Part shown: one piece after another, positions 1-5,733 of the stretch
Numbering within the stretch: the first letter of the stretch is position 1
How the letters are laid out: the number at the start of each line of letters is the position of its first letter
Assembly: GCA_030052355.1 (NCBI GenBank)
Contig: JASIGS010000068.1
Location: forward strand, 1-5,955
DNA length: 5,955 bases
From: Streptosporangiaceae bacterium
GTDB taxonomy: Bacteria > Actinomycetota > Actinomycetes > Streptosporangiales > Streptosporangiaceae
Direction of reading: 5' to 3'
Position numbers and translations under genes: made by a program
Notes under the pieces: generated by a model
What the model was told of the DNA's origin: nothing
Databases searched by the model: none
The model's input: only the letters and a program-made list of their open reading frames with translations

Positions 1-312
1 GCGCAGCGACGGGCGCAGCTGGCGGTGCAGGGTTTCCTGCAGCTTCGCGACCAGGTCTCCGAGCAGGGACCTGAAGCGCTCGACGCCTTCTACACGTCGG
101 CCGCGGCACTGGTCCGCGACCGAGTGCCCGGCTGGCGGTCCACCTGGTCAGGCGGACCGCTCGCCGCAGCACAGCGCACGGGGGATCAGCTCGAGCTGCT
201 CGAGCAGGGCAGCAGCGAGTACTTGCGGCACGGCCGGCTGGCCGTGGTCGCCCCGCCGGCCGAGCGAGCGTACGGCATGTGCGGCCGGCTACTCACGTTC
301 CCCTCCGAATAG
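1..312 (+). CDS. 3' end of an unrecognised protein gene (5'-truncated by window edge)
   Basis: An open frame runs from the first base to a TAG stop at 310-312, giving 103 visible residues. A GTG at 25 could be read as a start, but no Shine-Dalgarno precedes it and the frame is open upstream of it, so I treat this as the C-terminal part of a longer protein. The visible part looks soluble. It has a helical, charged stretch near its beginning, a short Trp/Gly/Pro-containing middle (VPGWRSTWSGGP), and ends in MCGRLLTFPSE. There is no membrane segment and I recognise no family motif. It stops 23 bp before the GH30 start, in the same direction, so the two could share a transcript. The function is unknown, and a role in xylan use can only be guessed from position. 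Confidence 0.6.
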   Translation, partial: AQRRAQLAVQGFLQLRDQVSEQGPEALDAFYTSAAALVRDRVPGWRSTWSGGPLAAAQRTGDQLELLEQGSSEYLRHGRLAVVAPPAERAYGMCGRLLTFPSE

Positions 313-324
313 TCGGAAACCGCA

Positions 325-330
325 AGGAGG
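325..330 (+). promoter_or_regulatory. Shine-Dalgarno that sets the GH30 start at TTG 336
   Basis: A perfect AGGAGG lies five bases before TTG 336. The longer frame opening at ATG 279 would overlap the upstream gene and put 19 extra residues before the signal peptide, without a comparable ribosome site. TTG is therefore the better start. Confidence 0.8.
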
Positions 331-335
331 CATCA

Positions 336-1793
336 TTGCCACGATTCAGGAACTTAGTGCGGCGAGCGAGGACACCCCTGTCTGTCTCGGCCGCGCTGGT
401 CGCCGCGGCAGCGCTGTCGATTTTCGTCCCGGCCGGGTCGGCTTCTGCCGCCTCGACCGTCACGATCGACGGCAGCGTCCACTACCAGACCGTCGCCGGC
501 TTCGGCGCGTCCGAGGCATTCGGCCAGGCCGAGGACATCATGAACGCGCCTGCAGCGACGCAGCAGGCGGCGCTCAACCTGCTGTACAGCCGCACGTCGG
601 GTGCCGGGCTGACGATCCTGCGCAACCAGGTCGGCTCGGACCCCGGGTCGGTGATCGAGCCGAATGCTCCCGCTAGCCCTTCGGCTCCGCCGTCATACGT
701 CTCGTTGCAGTCGATCGACGACGATCAGGGCCAGCTGTGGCTCGCGCTGACGATCAAGAAGGAGTTCGGGGTCCGTGACGTGTTCGCGGATGACTGGAGC
801 CCTCCCGCCTACATGAAGACCAACGACTCCACCGCCAACGGCGGGACACTGTGCGGCGTGCCGGGCGCGACCTGCGCGAGCGGCAACTGGGAGCAGGCGT
901 ACGCCAACATGCTCGTCCAGTACGCGCGCGACTACGCGCAGGCGGGCGTGCCGCTCAGCTACATCGGCTTCGAGAACGAGGCGAACCTCGGGCCCGACTA
1001 CGACGGCATGATCATGGATCCGACGCAGACAGCCGACTTCGCCCCGGTGATCGGTGCCACGCTGGCCCGCTCGGGACTGAAGACCAAGCTGGAGTGCTGC
1101 GCCGCCGAGGGCTGGGACTACGCGCAGCAATACGCCGCGGCGCTCGAGGCCAACCCGGCCGCCGAGCACTACGTCAGCGTGTTCACCAGCCACGGCTACA
1201 CCGAATGGCCAACTTTCCCGGTAGCCGGCTGGACCAAGCCGGTCTGGGAAACCGAGTGGTCGACCTTCGAATCCTTTGACCCGGCGTGGGACGACGGCAC
1301 CGACGCCTCCGGCTTCACCTGGGCAAATCACATCATCACGGCCTTCGACTCGGCGAACGTCAGCGCCTTCCTGTACTGGTGGGGCTCGAGCGAGCCGACG
1401 TTCAACGGCGACAACGAGAGCCTGATCCAGATCGACGGCACGACCGTTATCCCGTCTGGCCGGCTCTGGGCGTTCGCCAACTTCAGCAGGTACGTCCGGC
1501 CCGGCGCGGTCCGCATCGGTGCCACGACCTCCGACTCAGGCCTGGAACTCAGTGCGTTCCGCAACCGTAACGGCTCGGTCGCGGTCGTGGTGCTCAACAA
1601 CGACACCACATCGGACACCGCGTCGTTCTCGCTGCAGAACCTTGGCCTGCCAGGCGGCCCGGCGTCGGTGACGCCGGTCGTCACTGACGCGACGAGCAAT
1701 GCCGCGCCGCAGGCTCCGATGTTCACCCGGTCGGGCGGTTTCACCTATACCCTGCCGGCCCGTTCCCTGGTTACCTTCGTGGTTAACGGGTGA
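336..1793 (+). CDS. Secreted GH30 glycoside hydrolase, probable endo-beta-1,4-xylanase / glucuronoxylanase
   Basis: The product is 485 residues and starts at TTG. Residues 1-38 form a signal peptide: basic N-terminus with RR at 9-10, a hydrophobic core at about 15-31, and ASA before a likely cut near 38. The mature enzyme has GH30 hallmarks: VAGFGASEAFG at 53-63, LRNQVGS from 95, DWSPPAYMK at 153-161, GFENEAN with the expected acid/base Glu215, WETEWS with the expected nucleophile Glu307, and YWWG at 347-350. These follow the retaining (beta/alpha)8 barrel. Residues from about 385 to the end look like the beta-sandwich side domain of the family. Cys173/Cys180 and the adjacent Cys254-Cys255 may form disulfides outside the cell. 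There is no carbohydrate-binding module. GH30 also contains glucosylceramidases and beta-1,6-glucanases. A xylan substrate is inferred from xylB and xylA downstream, and the subfamily is not settled. Codon 7 is TTA. Confidence 0.88.
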   Translation: MPRFRNLVRRARTPLSVSAALVAAAALSIFVPAGSASAASTVTIDGSVHYQTVAGFGASEAFGQAEDIMNAPAATQQAALNLLYSRTSGAGLTILRNQVGSDPGSVIEPNAPASPSAPPSYVSLQSIDDDQGQLWLALTIKKEFGVRDVFADDWSPPAYMKTNDSTANGGTLCGVPGATCASGNWEQAYANMLVQYARDYAQAGVPLSYIGFENEANLGPDYDGMIMDPTQTADFAPVIGATLARSGLKTKLECCAAEGWDYAQQYAAALEANPAAEHYVSVFTSHGYTEWPTFPVAGWTKPVWETEWSTFESFDPAWDDGTDASGFTWANHIITAFDSANVSAFLYWWGSSEPTFNGDNESLIQIDGTTVIPSGRLWAFANFSRYVRPGAVRIGATTSDSGLELSAFRNRNGSVAVVVLNNDTTSDTASFSLQNLGLPGGPASVTPVVTDATSNAAPQAPMFTRSGGFTYTLPARSLVTFVVNG

Positions 1794-1800
1794 CAGCGCC

Positions 1801-1836
1801 TGCCGCGGGACCGTCCGTGCGGGCGGTCCCGCGGCA
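1801..1836 (+). terminator. Strong hairpin between the GH30 gene and xylB (terminator or processing stem)
   Basis: TGCCGCGGGACCG at 1801-1813 is perfectly complementary to CGGTCCCGCGGCA at 1824-1836. The stem can extend inward by three more pairs, one of them a T-G wobble, leaving a GTGC tetraloop. It starts 7 bases after the GH30 stop. No T-tract follows, which is common for actinobacterial stem-only terminators. Since xylB starts only 52 bp further on with no evident promoter between, the hairpin may instead cause partial termination or protect the 3' end of the GH30 message. Confidence 0.65.
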
Positions 1837-1887
1837 ACGCGCTTACGCCCCCGGGACGCTCCCGCCCGGTGCAGTGAAAGGAATGAC

Positions 1888-3345
1888 GTGCTGGTAGCCG
1901 GTGTCGACTCGTCGACGCAGTCGTGCAAGGTGGTCCTCTGCGACGCCGACGACGGCACTGTGGTGGGGTCCGGGAGCGCACCGCACCCAGACAGCGCCGA
2001 GCCCGACCCGGCCGCATGGTGGGATGCACTGCAGGCTGCGGGCGACGGGCTGTTGCGCCGGGCCGCCGCGGTCGGGGTGGCTGGCCAGCAGCACGGGATG
2101 ATCGTGCTGGACGGCGACGGCGAGGTCATCAGGCCAGCGCTGCTGTGGAACGACCTGCGGTCCGCAGGCGCCGCCGCCGAACTGATCGCCGAGGCGGGCG
2201 GCCCGCAGTGGTGGGCCAGGCATACCGGCAGCGTCCCGGCGGCCTCCTTCACCATCACCAAACTGCGCTGGCTGGCCGAGCACGAGCCGGGCAACGCGGC
2301 GCGGGCGGCGGCTGTGCTGCTGCCGCACGACTGGCTCACCTGGCGGCTGCGGGGTGCCATGGGGGAGCGCGAGGCCGGGCGGCGGGAGACACCGCCGGTG
2401 CGGCGGGCGGGCCCGACGGAGCCTATCGACCTGGTGACCGACCGCGGCGACGCGTCTGGCACCGGCTACTTCTCGCCAGCCACGGGAGCGTGGCTGCCCG
2501 ACCTGCTGGCGAGCGCGGTCGGGCACTCGCTGCTGCTGCCCAGGCTGGCTAGGCCGGCCGAGATCGTAGGCCAGACGGAGTGGGGAGCCGTGGTGTCGCC
2601 AGGGACCGGCGACAACATGGGGGCCGCGCTCGGTCTCGGGCTCAGTACCGGCGATGTCGTGGTGTCGATCGGCACGTCGGGCACCGCGTTCGCGGTCAGT
2701 GAGACGCCTGCCGACGACCCTTCCGGCGAGGTATGCGGATTCGCCGATGCGACCGGCCGGTTCCTGCCGCTTGTGTGCACGGTGAACGCCGGGCTCGTGA
2801 TGTCCGCAATGGCCGAGCTGCTCGGCGTTGACCTGGCCGGGCTTGATGAGCTCGCGCTGAAGGCCGAGCCGGGCGCGCAGGGCATTACCCTGCTGCCGTA
2901 CCTGGACGGCGAGCGAACGCCGAACCGGCCGTCCGCGACGGGTGTGCTGCGGGGGCTGACCACGCGGAACGCCCGCCCGGAGAACCTCGCCCGCGCCGCC
3001 ATCGAGGCATTGCTTGCCTCGCTGGCTGAGGCGACCGACAGGCTGACCGAGCAAGGCTGCGTCCGGCGGCGGGTGCTGCTGGTCGGCGGCGGCGCGCGGT
3101 CACCGGCCGTGTGTGCGCTCGCGCCAGGGATCTTCGGCTCGCCTGTGCTTGTGCCGCAGCCTGGCGAGTACGTGGCTCTCGGTGCCGCGCGCCAGGCGGC
3201 GTGGGCGCTGTCGGGCGGCGCGGAGCCGCCGGACTGGCCCGCCCGGCCTGCCAAGCTATACGAGGGCCCGCCCGAGCCGCTGGTAAGGCAGCGCCACGCC
3301 GCGCTCCGCGACGAGACCGCGAGCTGGCCAGAGGCCAGCAGCTAG
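1888..3345 (+). CDS. xylB: Xylulokinase (FGGY family)
   Basis: This cytoplasmic kinase converts D-xylulose and ATP to D-xylulose 5-phosphate, the entry to the pentose phosphate pathway. It has 485 residues, the usual family length. The start is GTG 1888, with GAAAGGA at 1876-1882 five bases upstream. The frame is open further upstream, but that part overlaps the GH30 gene. The N-terminal FGGY domain begins with GVDSSTQSCK (Asp7, phosphate loop) and carries GQQHGM at 66-71 and TDRGDASGTGY at 184-194. GTGDNMGAA holds the probable catalytic Asp242, matching Asp233 of the E. coli enzyme. The C-terminal domain has IGTSGTAF, LLPYLDGERTPN and the nucleotide-binding GGGARSPA. Between TWRLRG and the TDRGD motif lies a charged, Arg/Glu/Pro-rich stretch (157-179) that looks like a surface-loop insertion. 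xylA follows 111 bp downstream. Confidence 0.93.
   Translation: MLVAGVDSSTQSCKVVLCDADDGTVVGSGSAPHPDSAEPDPAAWWDALQAAGDGLLRRAAAVGVAGQQHGMIVLDGDGEVIRPALLWNDLRSAGAAAELIAEAGGPQWWARHTGSVPAASFTITKLRWLAEHEPGNAARAAAVLLPHDWLTWRLRGAMGEREAGRRETPPVRRAGPTEPIDLVTDRGDASGTGYFSPATGAWLPDLLASAVGHSLLLPRLARPAEIVGQTEWGAVVSPGTGDNMGAALGLGLSTGDVVVSIGTSGTAFAVSETPADDPSGEVCGFADATGRFLPLVCTVNAGLVMSAMAELLGVDLAGLDELALKAEPGAQGITLLPYLDGERTPNRPSATGVLRGLTTRNARPENLARAAIEALLASLAEATDRLTEQGCVRRRVLLVGGGARSPAVCALAPGIFGSPVLVPQPGEYVALGAARQAAWALSGGAEPPDWPARPAKLYEGPPEPLVRQRHAALRDETASWPEASS
3323..3339 (+). other. Hairpin at the 3' end of xylB
   Basis: GCTGGCC (3323-3329) and GGCCAGC (3333-3339) are perfectly complementary with a 3-base loop, ending 3 bases before the xylB stop. 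It lies inside codons, so it could be incidental in GC-rich sequence. Its position between two operon genes would also suit an RNA-processing or attenuation stem. No T-tract follows. Confidence 0.35.
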
Positions 3346-3380
3346 CCAGGCCGGGCACCCGCCAGCGCAAGGCTGGGCAC

Positions 3381-3406
3381 ACAAGCTAGGCATACAAACT
3401 AGGGCC
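3381..3406 (+). repeat. Two degenerate 13-bp direct repeats in the xylB-xylA spacer
   Basis: Adjacent units acaagctaggcat (3381-3393) and acaaactagggcc (3394-3406) agree at 9 of 13 positions. This is the most AT-rich part of the spacer, and both units contain CTAG. It runs directly into the 14-bp repeats that follow. Confidence 0.45.
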
Positions 3407-3448
3407 GCAGAGCCAGGACCGCACAGCCAGGACTGCACAGAGAGGATG
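3407..3448 (+). repeat. Three degenerate 14-bp tandem repeats reaching the xylA ribosome site
   Basis: The units are gcagagccaggacc (3407-3420), gcacagccaggact (3421-3434) and gcacagagaggatg (3435-3448). The first two differ at two positions, and the third is more diverged. The third unit contains AGAGG (3441-3445), the only purine-rich sequence placed to act as Shine-Dalgarno for xylA, 11 bases before its ATG. The array may come from slippage or be a binding region; the sequence does not decide. Confidence 0.6.
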
Positions 3449-3456
3449 ACAGCTGC

Positions 3457-4620
3457 ATGACCGCAGACAACTATGTACCGTCGCGCGAGGACCACTTCTC
3501 CTTCGGGATCTGGACAGTCGGCTGGCAGGGGGTCGACGTGTTCGGCTCCGCGGTCCGCCCGCCGATGCCAGCCGAGCGCGCCGTGCGCAAGCTAGCCGAA
3601 CTCGGTGCATACGGCGTGAACTTCCACGACAACGACGTCTTCGACTTCGGCGCCAGCGAGGCGGAGCGCGACTCGAGGATCGCGGCGTTCCGCAAGGCGC
3701 TGGATGAGACCGGCCTGGTCGTGACGACCGCGACCACGAACCTGTTCAGCCACCCGATCTTCAAGGAGGGCGGGTTCACGGCCAACGACAGGGACGTGCG
3801 CAGGTTCGCCATAGCGAAGGTGATGCGCAACCTCGACCTGGCAGCAGAGCTGGGGGCGAAGGTCTACGTGTGCTGGGGCGGCCGGGACGGGGCGGAGTCA
3901 GGTGCCGCCAAGGACATCAGGGCGGCACTCGACCGGCTGAAGGAAGCCTTCGACGTCCTGGCCGGTTATGTGCTGGCTCAGGGTTACGACATCAGGTTCG
4001 CGATCGAGCCGAAGCCGAACGAGCCGCGCGGGGACATCCTGCTGCCCACGGCCGGGCACGCGCTGGCGTTCATCAACGAGCTCGAGCACTCCGAGCTCGT
4101 CGGCCTCAACCCGGAGGTCGGCCACGAGGAGATGGCGAGCCTCAACTACGCGCACGCGATCACCCAGGCACTGTGGCACGGCAAGCTGTTCCACATCGAC
4201 CTGAACGGCCAGCACGGCCCGCGCTACGACCAGGACCTGCGGTTCGGCGCCGGGAACGCGCGCGGCGCGTTCTGGGTCGTGGACGCGCTGCAGGCGGGCG
4301 GCTACGCCGGCCCTGTGCATTTCGACTTCAAGCCGCCGCGCACCGAGGACGACGAGGGAGTCTGGGTCAGCGCCGCCGCGTGCATGCGCAACTACCTGAT
4401 CCTGCGGGACAAGGTGCGGAGGTTCCGCGCGGATCCGGAGGTGGCGCACGCGCTGACCGCGGCCAGGGTTGACCAGCTCGCGCTGCCCACCCTGGCGGAC
4501 GGCGAGAGCTGGCGCGACCTGCGCGGCTTCAGCCCGGACGTCGAGGCTCTCGGCCAGCGCGGGATGGCGTTCGAGGCACTCGACCAGCTCGCGCTTGAGT
4601 ACCTGTACGGAGTCCGGTAG
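3457..4620 (+). CDS. xylA: Xylose isomerase (class I, actinobacterial type)
   Basis: This cytoplasmic, metal-dependent enzyme interconverts D-xylose and D-xylulose, and also glucose and fructose, feeding XylB. It has 387 residues, close to the 388 of the Streptomyces rubiginosus enzyme. All key residues are present at +3 relative to that enzyme: His57 and Asp60 in FHDNDV, Trp19, Phe97, Trp140 in CWGGRDG, Glu184 and Lys186 in IEPKPNEP, Glu220 and His223 in NPEVGHEE, Asp248, Asp258 and Asp260 in DQDL, and Asp290 and Lys292 in FDFKPPR. These form both metal sites and the ring-opening and hydride-shift site. WGGRDG has Asp144 where the Streptomyces enzyme has Glu, a conservative change. The TIM barrel is followed by the usual C-terminal helical arm from about 320. 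The start is ATG 3457, with a rather distant AGAGG. The order xylB-xylA in one direction differs from the divergent xylA/xylB layout known in Streptomyces. Confidence 0.97.
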   Translation: MTADNYVPSREDHFSFGIWTVGWQGVDVFGSAVRPPMPAERAVRKLAELGAYGVNFHDNDVFDFGASEAERDSRIAAFRKALDETGLVVTTATTNLFSHPIFKEGGFTANDRDVRRFAIAKVMRNLDLAAELGAKVYVCWGGRDGAESGAAKDIRAALDRLKEAFDVLAGYVLAQGYDIRFAIEPKPNEPRGDILLPTAGHALAFINELEHSELVGLNPEVGHEEMASLNYAHAITQALWHGKLFHIDLNGQHGPRYDQDLRFGAGNARGAFWVVDALQAGGYAGPVHFDFKPPRTEDDEGVWVSAAACMRNYLILRDKVRRFRADPEVAHALTAARVDQLALPTLADGESWRDLRGFSPDVEALGQRGMAFEALDQLALEYLYGVR

Positions 4621-4627
4621 GGGCGCG

Positions 4628-5338
4628 CTAGCCAGCAGGCGGCAGGGCAAGCACTGCCGCGGACTCGCTGGCCGCTTGCAGGCTGTGCTGGAGTGCCCGC
4701 GCCGCGGCGGCGGCGCGCTCGGTCAGGTCCTCGATCTCGGAGACGGCCAGCTGATCCGCCGCGGTACGGGCCACCAGGTCCAGGTAGCGGTCGTTGAGGC
4801 CGGCCAGCTCTAGCGCCTCACGCCAGTCCCGGCGTGCGTCGTCCGCGGCGTCCACCTGCGCGGCGAACCGCTCAAGCGCCTCCACCCTGGCGGCGATCGA
4901 ATCGGCGGCGATGGCGACCGCCCGCTGCTGCGCTTCCAGCACGGCGGCTGTCATCGCGCCGGCCGGGTCCTGTGCTGCCTGCAGCCGCCGCAGCTGCGTT
5001 ATCTCCAGCAGGGCCACGGCGACGTCCCACTCGTGCCGCCGCAGCGCGGGCTCGTCGGCCTCGACCATCCCGTCGGCGCGCACCTGCGAGCACAGGATCG
5101 TCTCGATCGCGACCTGCACCCTGGCGAGCACGCGGCGGTCGCCGTCTTGCAGATCGTGCGGCAAGATCACCCGGTCGCGGTGCCGCGCGATCTCCCGCTG
5201 CGAGGCCAGCCGCCACGGCCAGAGCCGCTCGCGAGACGCCCGCCGCCCGGCCAGTGGCTCGGTGACGAGCAGCCGGATGGCCTCAGGCAGTTCCGGGTCG
5301 CAGGCTGGTCTTGCCCACAGCACCTTCCTGCCGGTCAT
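4628..5338 (-). CDS. Hypothetical helix-rich protein, 236 residues
   Basis: I do not recognise the family. The product is soluble, with no signal peptide or membrane segment. The N-terminal third is mixed and basic (MTGRKVLWARPACDPELPEA, then several Arg-rich segments with WPWRLASQREIARHRDRV). From about residue 65 it is almost all Ala/Leu/Glu/Arg helix, with likely coiled coil over roughly 105-230, including a conserved-looking LNDRYLDLVARTAADQLA and EIEDLTERAAAAA. The start is the ATG at 5338-5336, with GGGAGG four bases upstream. It converges with xylA with a 7-bp gap, so it is not part of the xylose operon. It is divergent from the NCS1 transporter across the twin-operator region, which may link the two in regulation. 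A scaffolding or protein-contact role would be a guess from the coiled coil only. Confidence 0.75.
   Translation of the reverse strand: MTGRKVLWARPACDPELPEAIRLLVTEPLAGRRASRERLWPWRLASQREIARHRDRVILPHDLQDGDRRVLARVQVAIETILCSQVRADGMVEADEPALRRHEWDVAVALLEITQLRRLQAAQDPAGAMTAAVLEAQQRAVAIAADSIAARVEALERFAAQVDAADDARRDWREALELAGLNDRYLDLVARTAADQLAVSEIEDLTERAAAAARALQHSLQAASESAAVLALPPAG
4639..4660 (+). terminator. Hairpin just after xylA, possible bidirectional terminator
   Basis: GCGGCAG (4639-4645) pairs perfectly with CTGCCGC (4654-4660) over an 8-base loop, beginning 19 bases after the xylA stop. It lies inside the last codons of the opposing gene, so it would end xylA transcripts within that gene's 3' end. 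There is no T-tract. Codon bias alone could produce such a stem. Confidence 0.4.
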
Positions 5339-5428
5339 CAGTCCTCCCGGGCGTCAGCAGCATGGTAGCTTCCCCGGCCCCGGTCCGGCCCGGACGCCAG
5401 ACCGCTGGCGTTGCGTGGGCTGGCAGGA

Positions 5429-5443
5429 GGGGCACTATGCCCC
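5429..5443. other. Small GC hairpin next to the operators
   Basis: GGGGCA (5429-5434) and TGCCCC (5438-5443) form a perfect 6-bp stem with a CTA loop. On the - strand it would lie in the leader of the 236-residue gene. On the + strand it would fold over an ATG that follows a perfect AGGAGG (5425-5430). Confidence 0.4.
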
Positions 5444-5445
5444 AT

Positions 5446-5467
5446 TTATCGTCTGCTTGACGAATAA
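5446..5467. promoter_or_regulatory. Predicted operator, copy 1
   Basis: TTATCGTC at 5446-5453, five bases, then GACGA at 5459-5463 followed by ATAA: an inverted repeat with core TCGTC-N5-GACGA. Its right half overlaps the predicted -35 (5457-5462). The same structure recurs 34 bp downstream. The cognate regulator is not in the window and cannot be named. Confidence 0.6.
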
Positions 5468-5486
5468 CCTCATGGCGGGTTATCGT
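5457..5486 (+). promoter_or_regulatory. Predicted vegetative promoter for the NCS1 transporter
   Basis: TTGACG (5457-5462) matches the -35 consensus at five of six positions. An 18-base spacer leads to TATCGT (5481-5486), which fits the actinobacterial TAnnnT -10 pattern. The start would be near 5493, giving a leader of about 240 nt. Both promoter elements are overlapped by operator half-sites, as expected for repression. Confidence 0.55.
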
Positions 5487-5501
5487 CAGTCTGACGAGTA
5501 G
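5480..5501. promoter_or_regulatory. Predicted operator, copy 2
   Basis: TTATCGTC at 5480-5487, five bases, then GACGA at 5493-5497. The centre is more symmetrical than in copy 1 (CGTCAG-T-CTGACG). It covers the predicted -10 and the likely transcription start, with the same spacing and flanking TTA as copy 1. Confidence 0.6.
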
Positions 5502-5620
5502 AAGACGGTACCTCGGTGCGCCGCACCAGGCGTCAGCAGGGAATGCCCCGCGGGCGATACCACGTTCACGGTGGCGGGAGCTAAGCGTTTACCCGCAGTC
5601 AACCGCGGCGCCGAGGGCCG

Positions 5621-5637
5621 TTCGACACGTCGTCGAA
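5621..5637 (+). other. Inverted repeat in the transporter leader
   Basis: TTCGAC (5621-5626) and GTCGAA (5632-5637) are perfect complements around ACGTC. It could be an RNA hairpin in the leader or a DNA-binding palindrome. It sits about 97 bp before the transporter start. No T-tract follows, so a terminator is unlikely. Confidence 0.4.
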
Positions 5638-5685
5638 ACAATCATGAGCCACGCTTGGTGCTGAGTGCCGGAAAAGGGTGAGTTG

Positions 5686-5701
5686 TCAGCGTGCCCGCTG
5701 A
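5686..5701 (+). other. Hairpin overlapping an upstream Shine-Dalgarno in the leader
   Basis: TCAGCG (5686-5691) pairs with CGCTGA (5696-5701) around a TGCC tetraloop. Its 3' arm covers the beginning of TGAGGA (5699-5704), which could serve the alternative start at ATG 5710, while the site for ATG 5734 stays free. Confidence 0.4.
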
Positions 5702-5733
5702 GGACCGCCATGATCATCAGGGAAAGGCAGCCG

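Larger units (their letters stand above)
5339..5733. other. 395-bp divergent intergenic region
   Basis: The region holds, from left to right: the Shine-Dalgarno of the - strand gene (complement of 5343-5348), a GTCCGG/CCGGAC inverted repeat (5383-5395), a GGGGCA/TGCCCC hairpin (5429-5443), an AT-richer patch with two operator copies and a + strand promoter (5446-5501), then a leader of about 240 nt with small hairpins at 5515-5527, 5560-5574, 5621-5637 and 5686-5701. An 11-base direct repeat GGCGTCAGCAG occurs at 5350-5360 and 5529-5539. A weak mirror promoter on the - strand may exist: CTGACG (complement of 5484-5489) and TATTCG (complement of 5461-5466), 17 bases apart. No protein gene of normal length is supported here. 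Confidence 0.7.

Noticed and set aside
279..335. ATG 279 as start of the GH30 gene
   Set aside because: It overlaps the upstream gene, adds 19 residues before the signal peptide, and lacks the strong AGGAGG that precedes TTG 336.
1843..3054. Long - strand reading frame opposite xylB
   Set aside because: It is an antisense shadow of a clear xylulokinase in GC-rich DNA. The translated product is Arg/Pro/Gly-rich with no family motif.
3346..3456. A separate xylA promoter in the xylB-xylA spacer
   Set aside because: The AT-richer stretch (3381-3403) has no TAnnnT -10 paired with a -35 at suitable spacing.
3898..4650. - strand reading frame opposite xylA
   Set aside because: It is opposite the fully conserved xylose isomerase, and its own product has no recognisable features.
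5487..5545. Pieces resembling a guanidine-III (ykkC-III) riboswitch (GACGAG, AAGACGG, GTGCGCCG, GTCAG)
   Set aside because: The pieces occur in a different order from that class, are far from the start codon, and do not form the expected pseudoknot by eye. A covariance search could settle it.
5644..5701. Short leader ORFs MSHAWC (5644-5664) and a 7-codon GTG ORF (5678-5701)
   Set aside because: Neither has a properly spaced Shine-Dalgarno, and neither has a run of one amino acid that would suggest attenuation.
5501..5733. TPP riboswitch before an NCS1 transporter
   Set aside because: The conserved CTGAGA and ACCTGATC-type elements of the thiamine riboswitch are absent.
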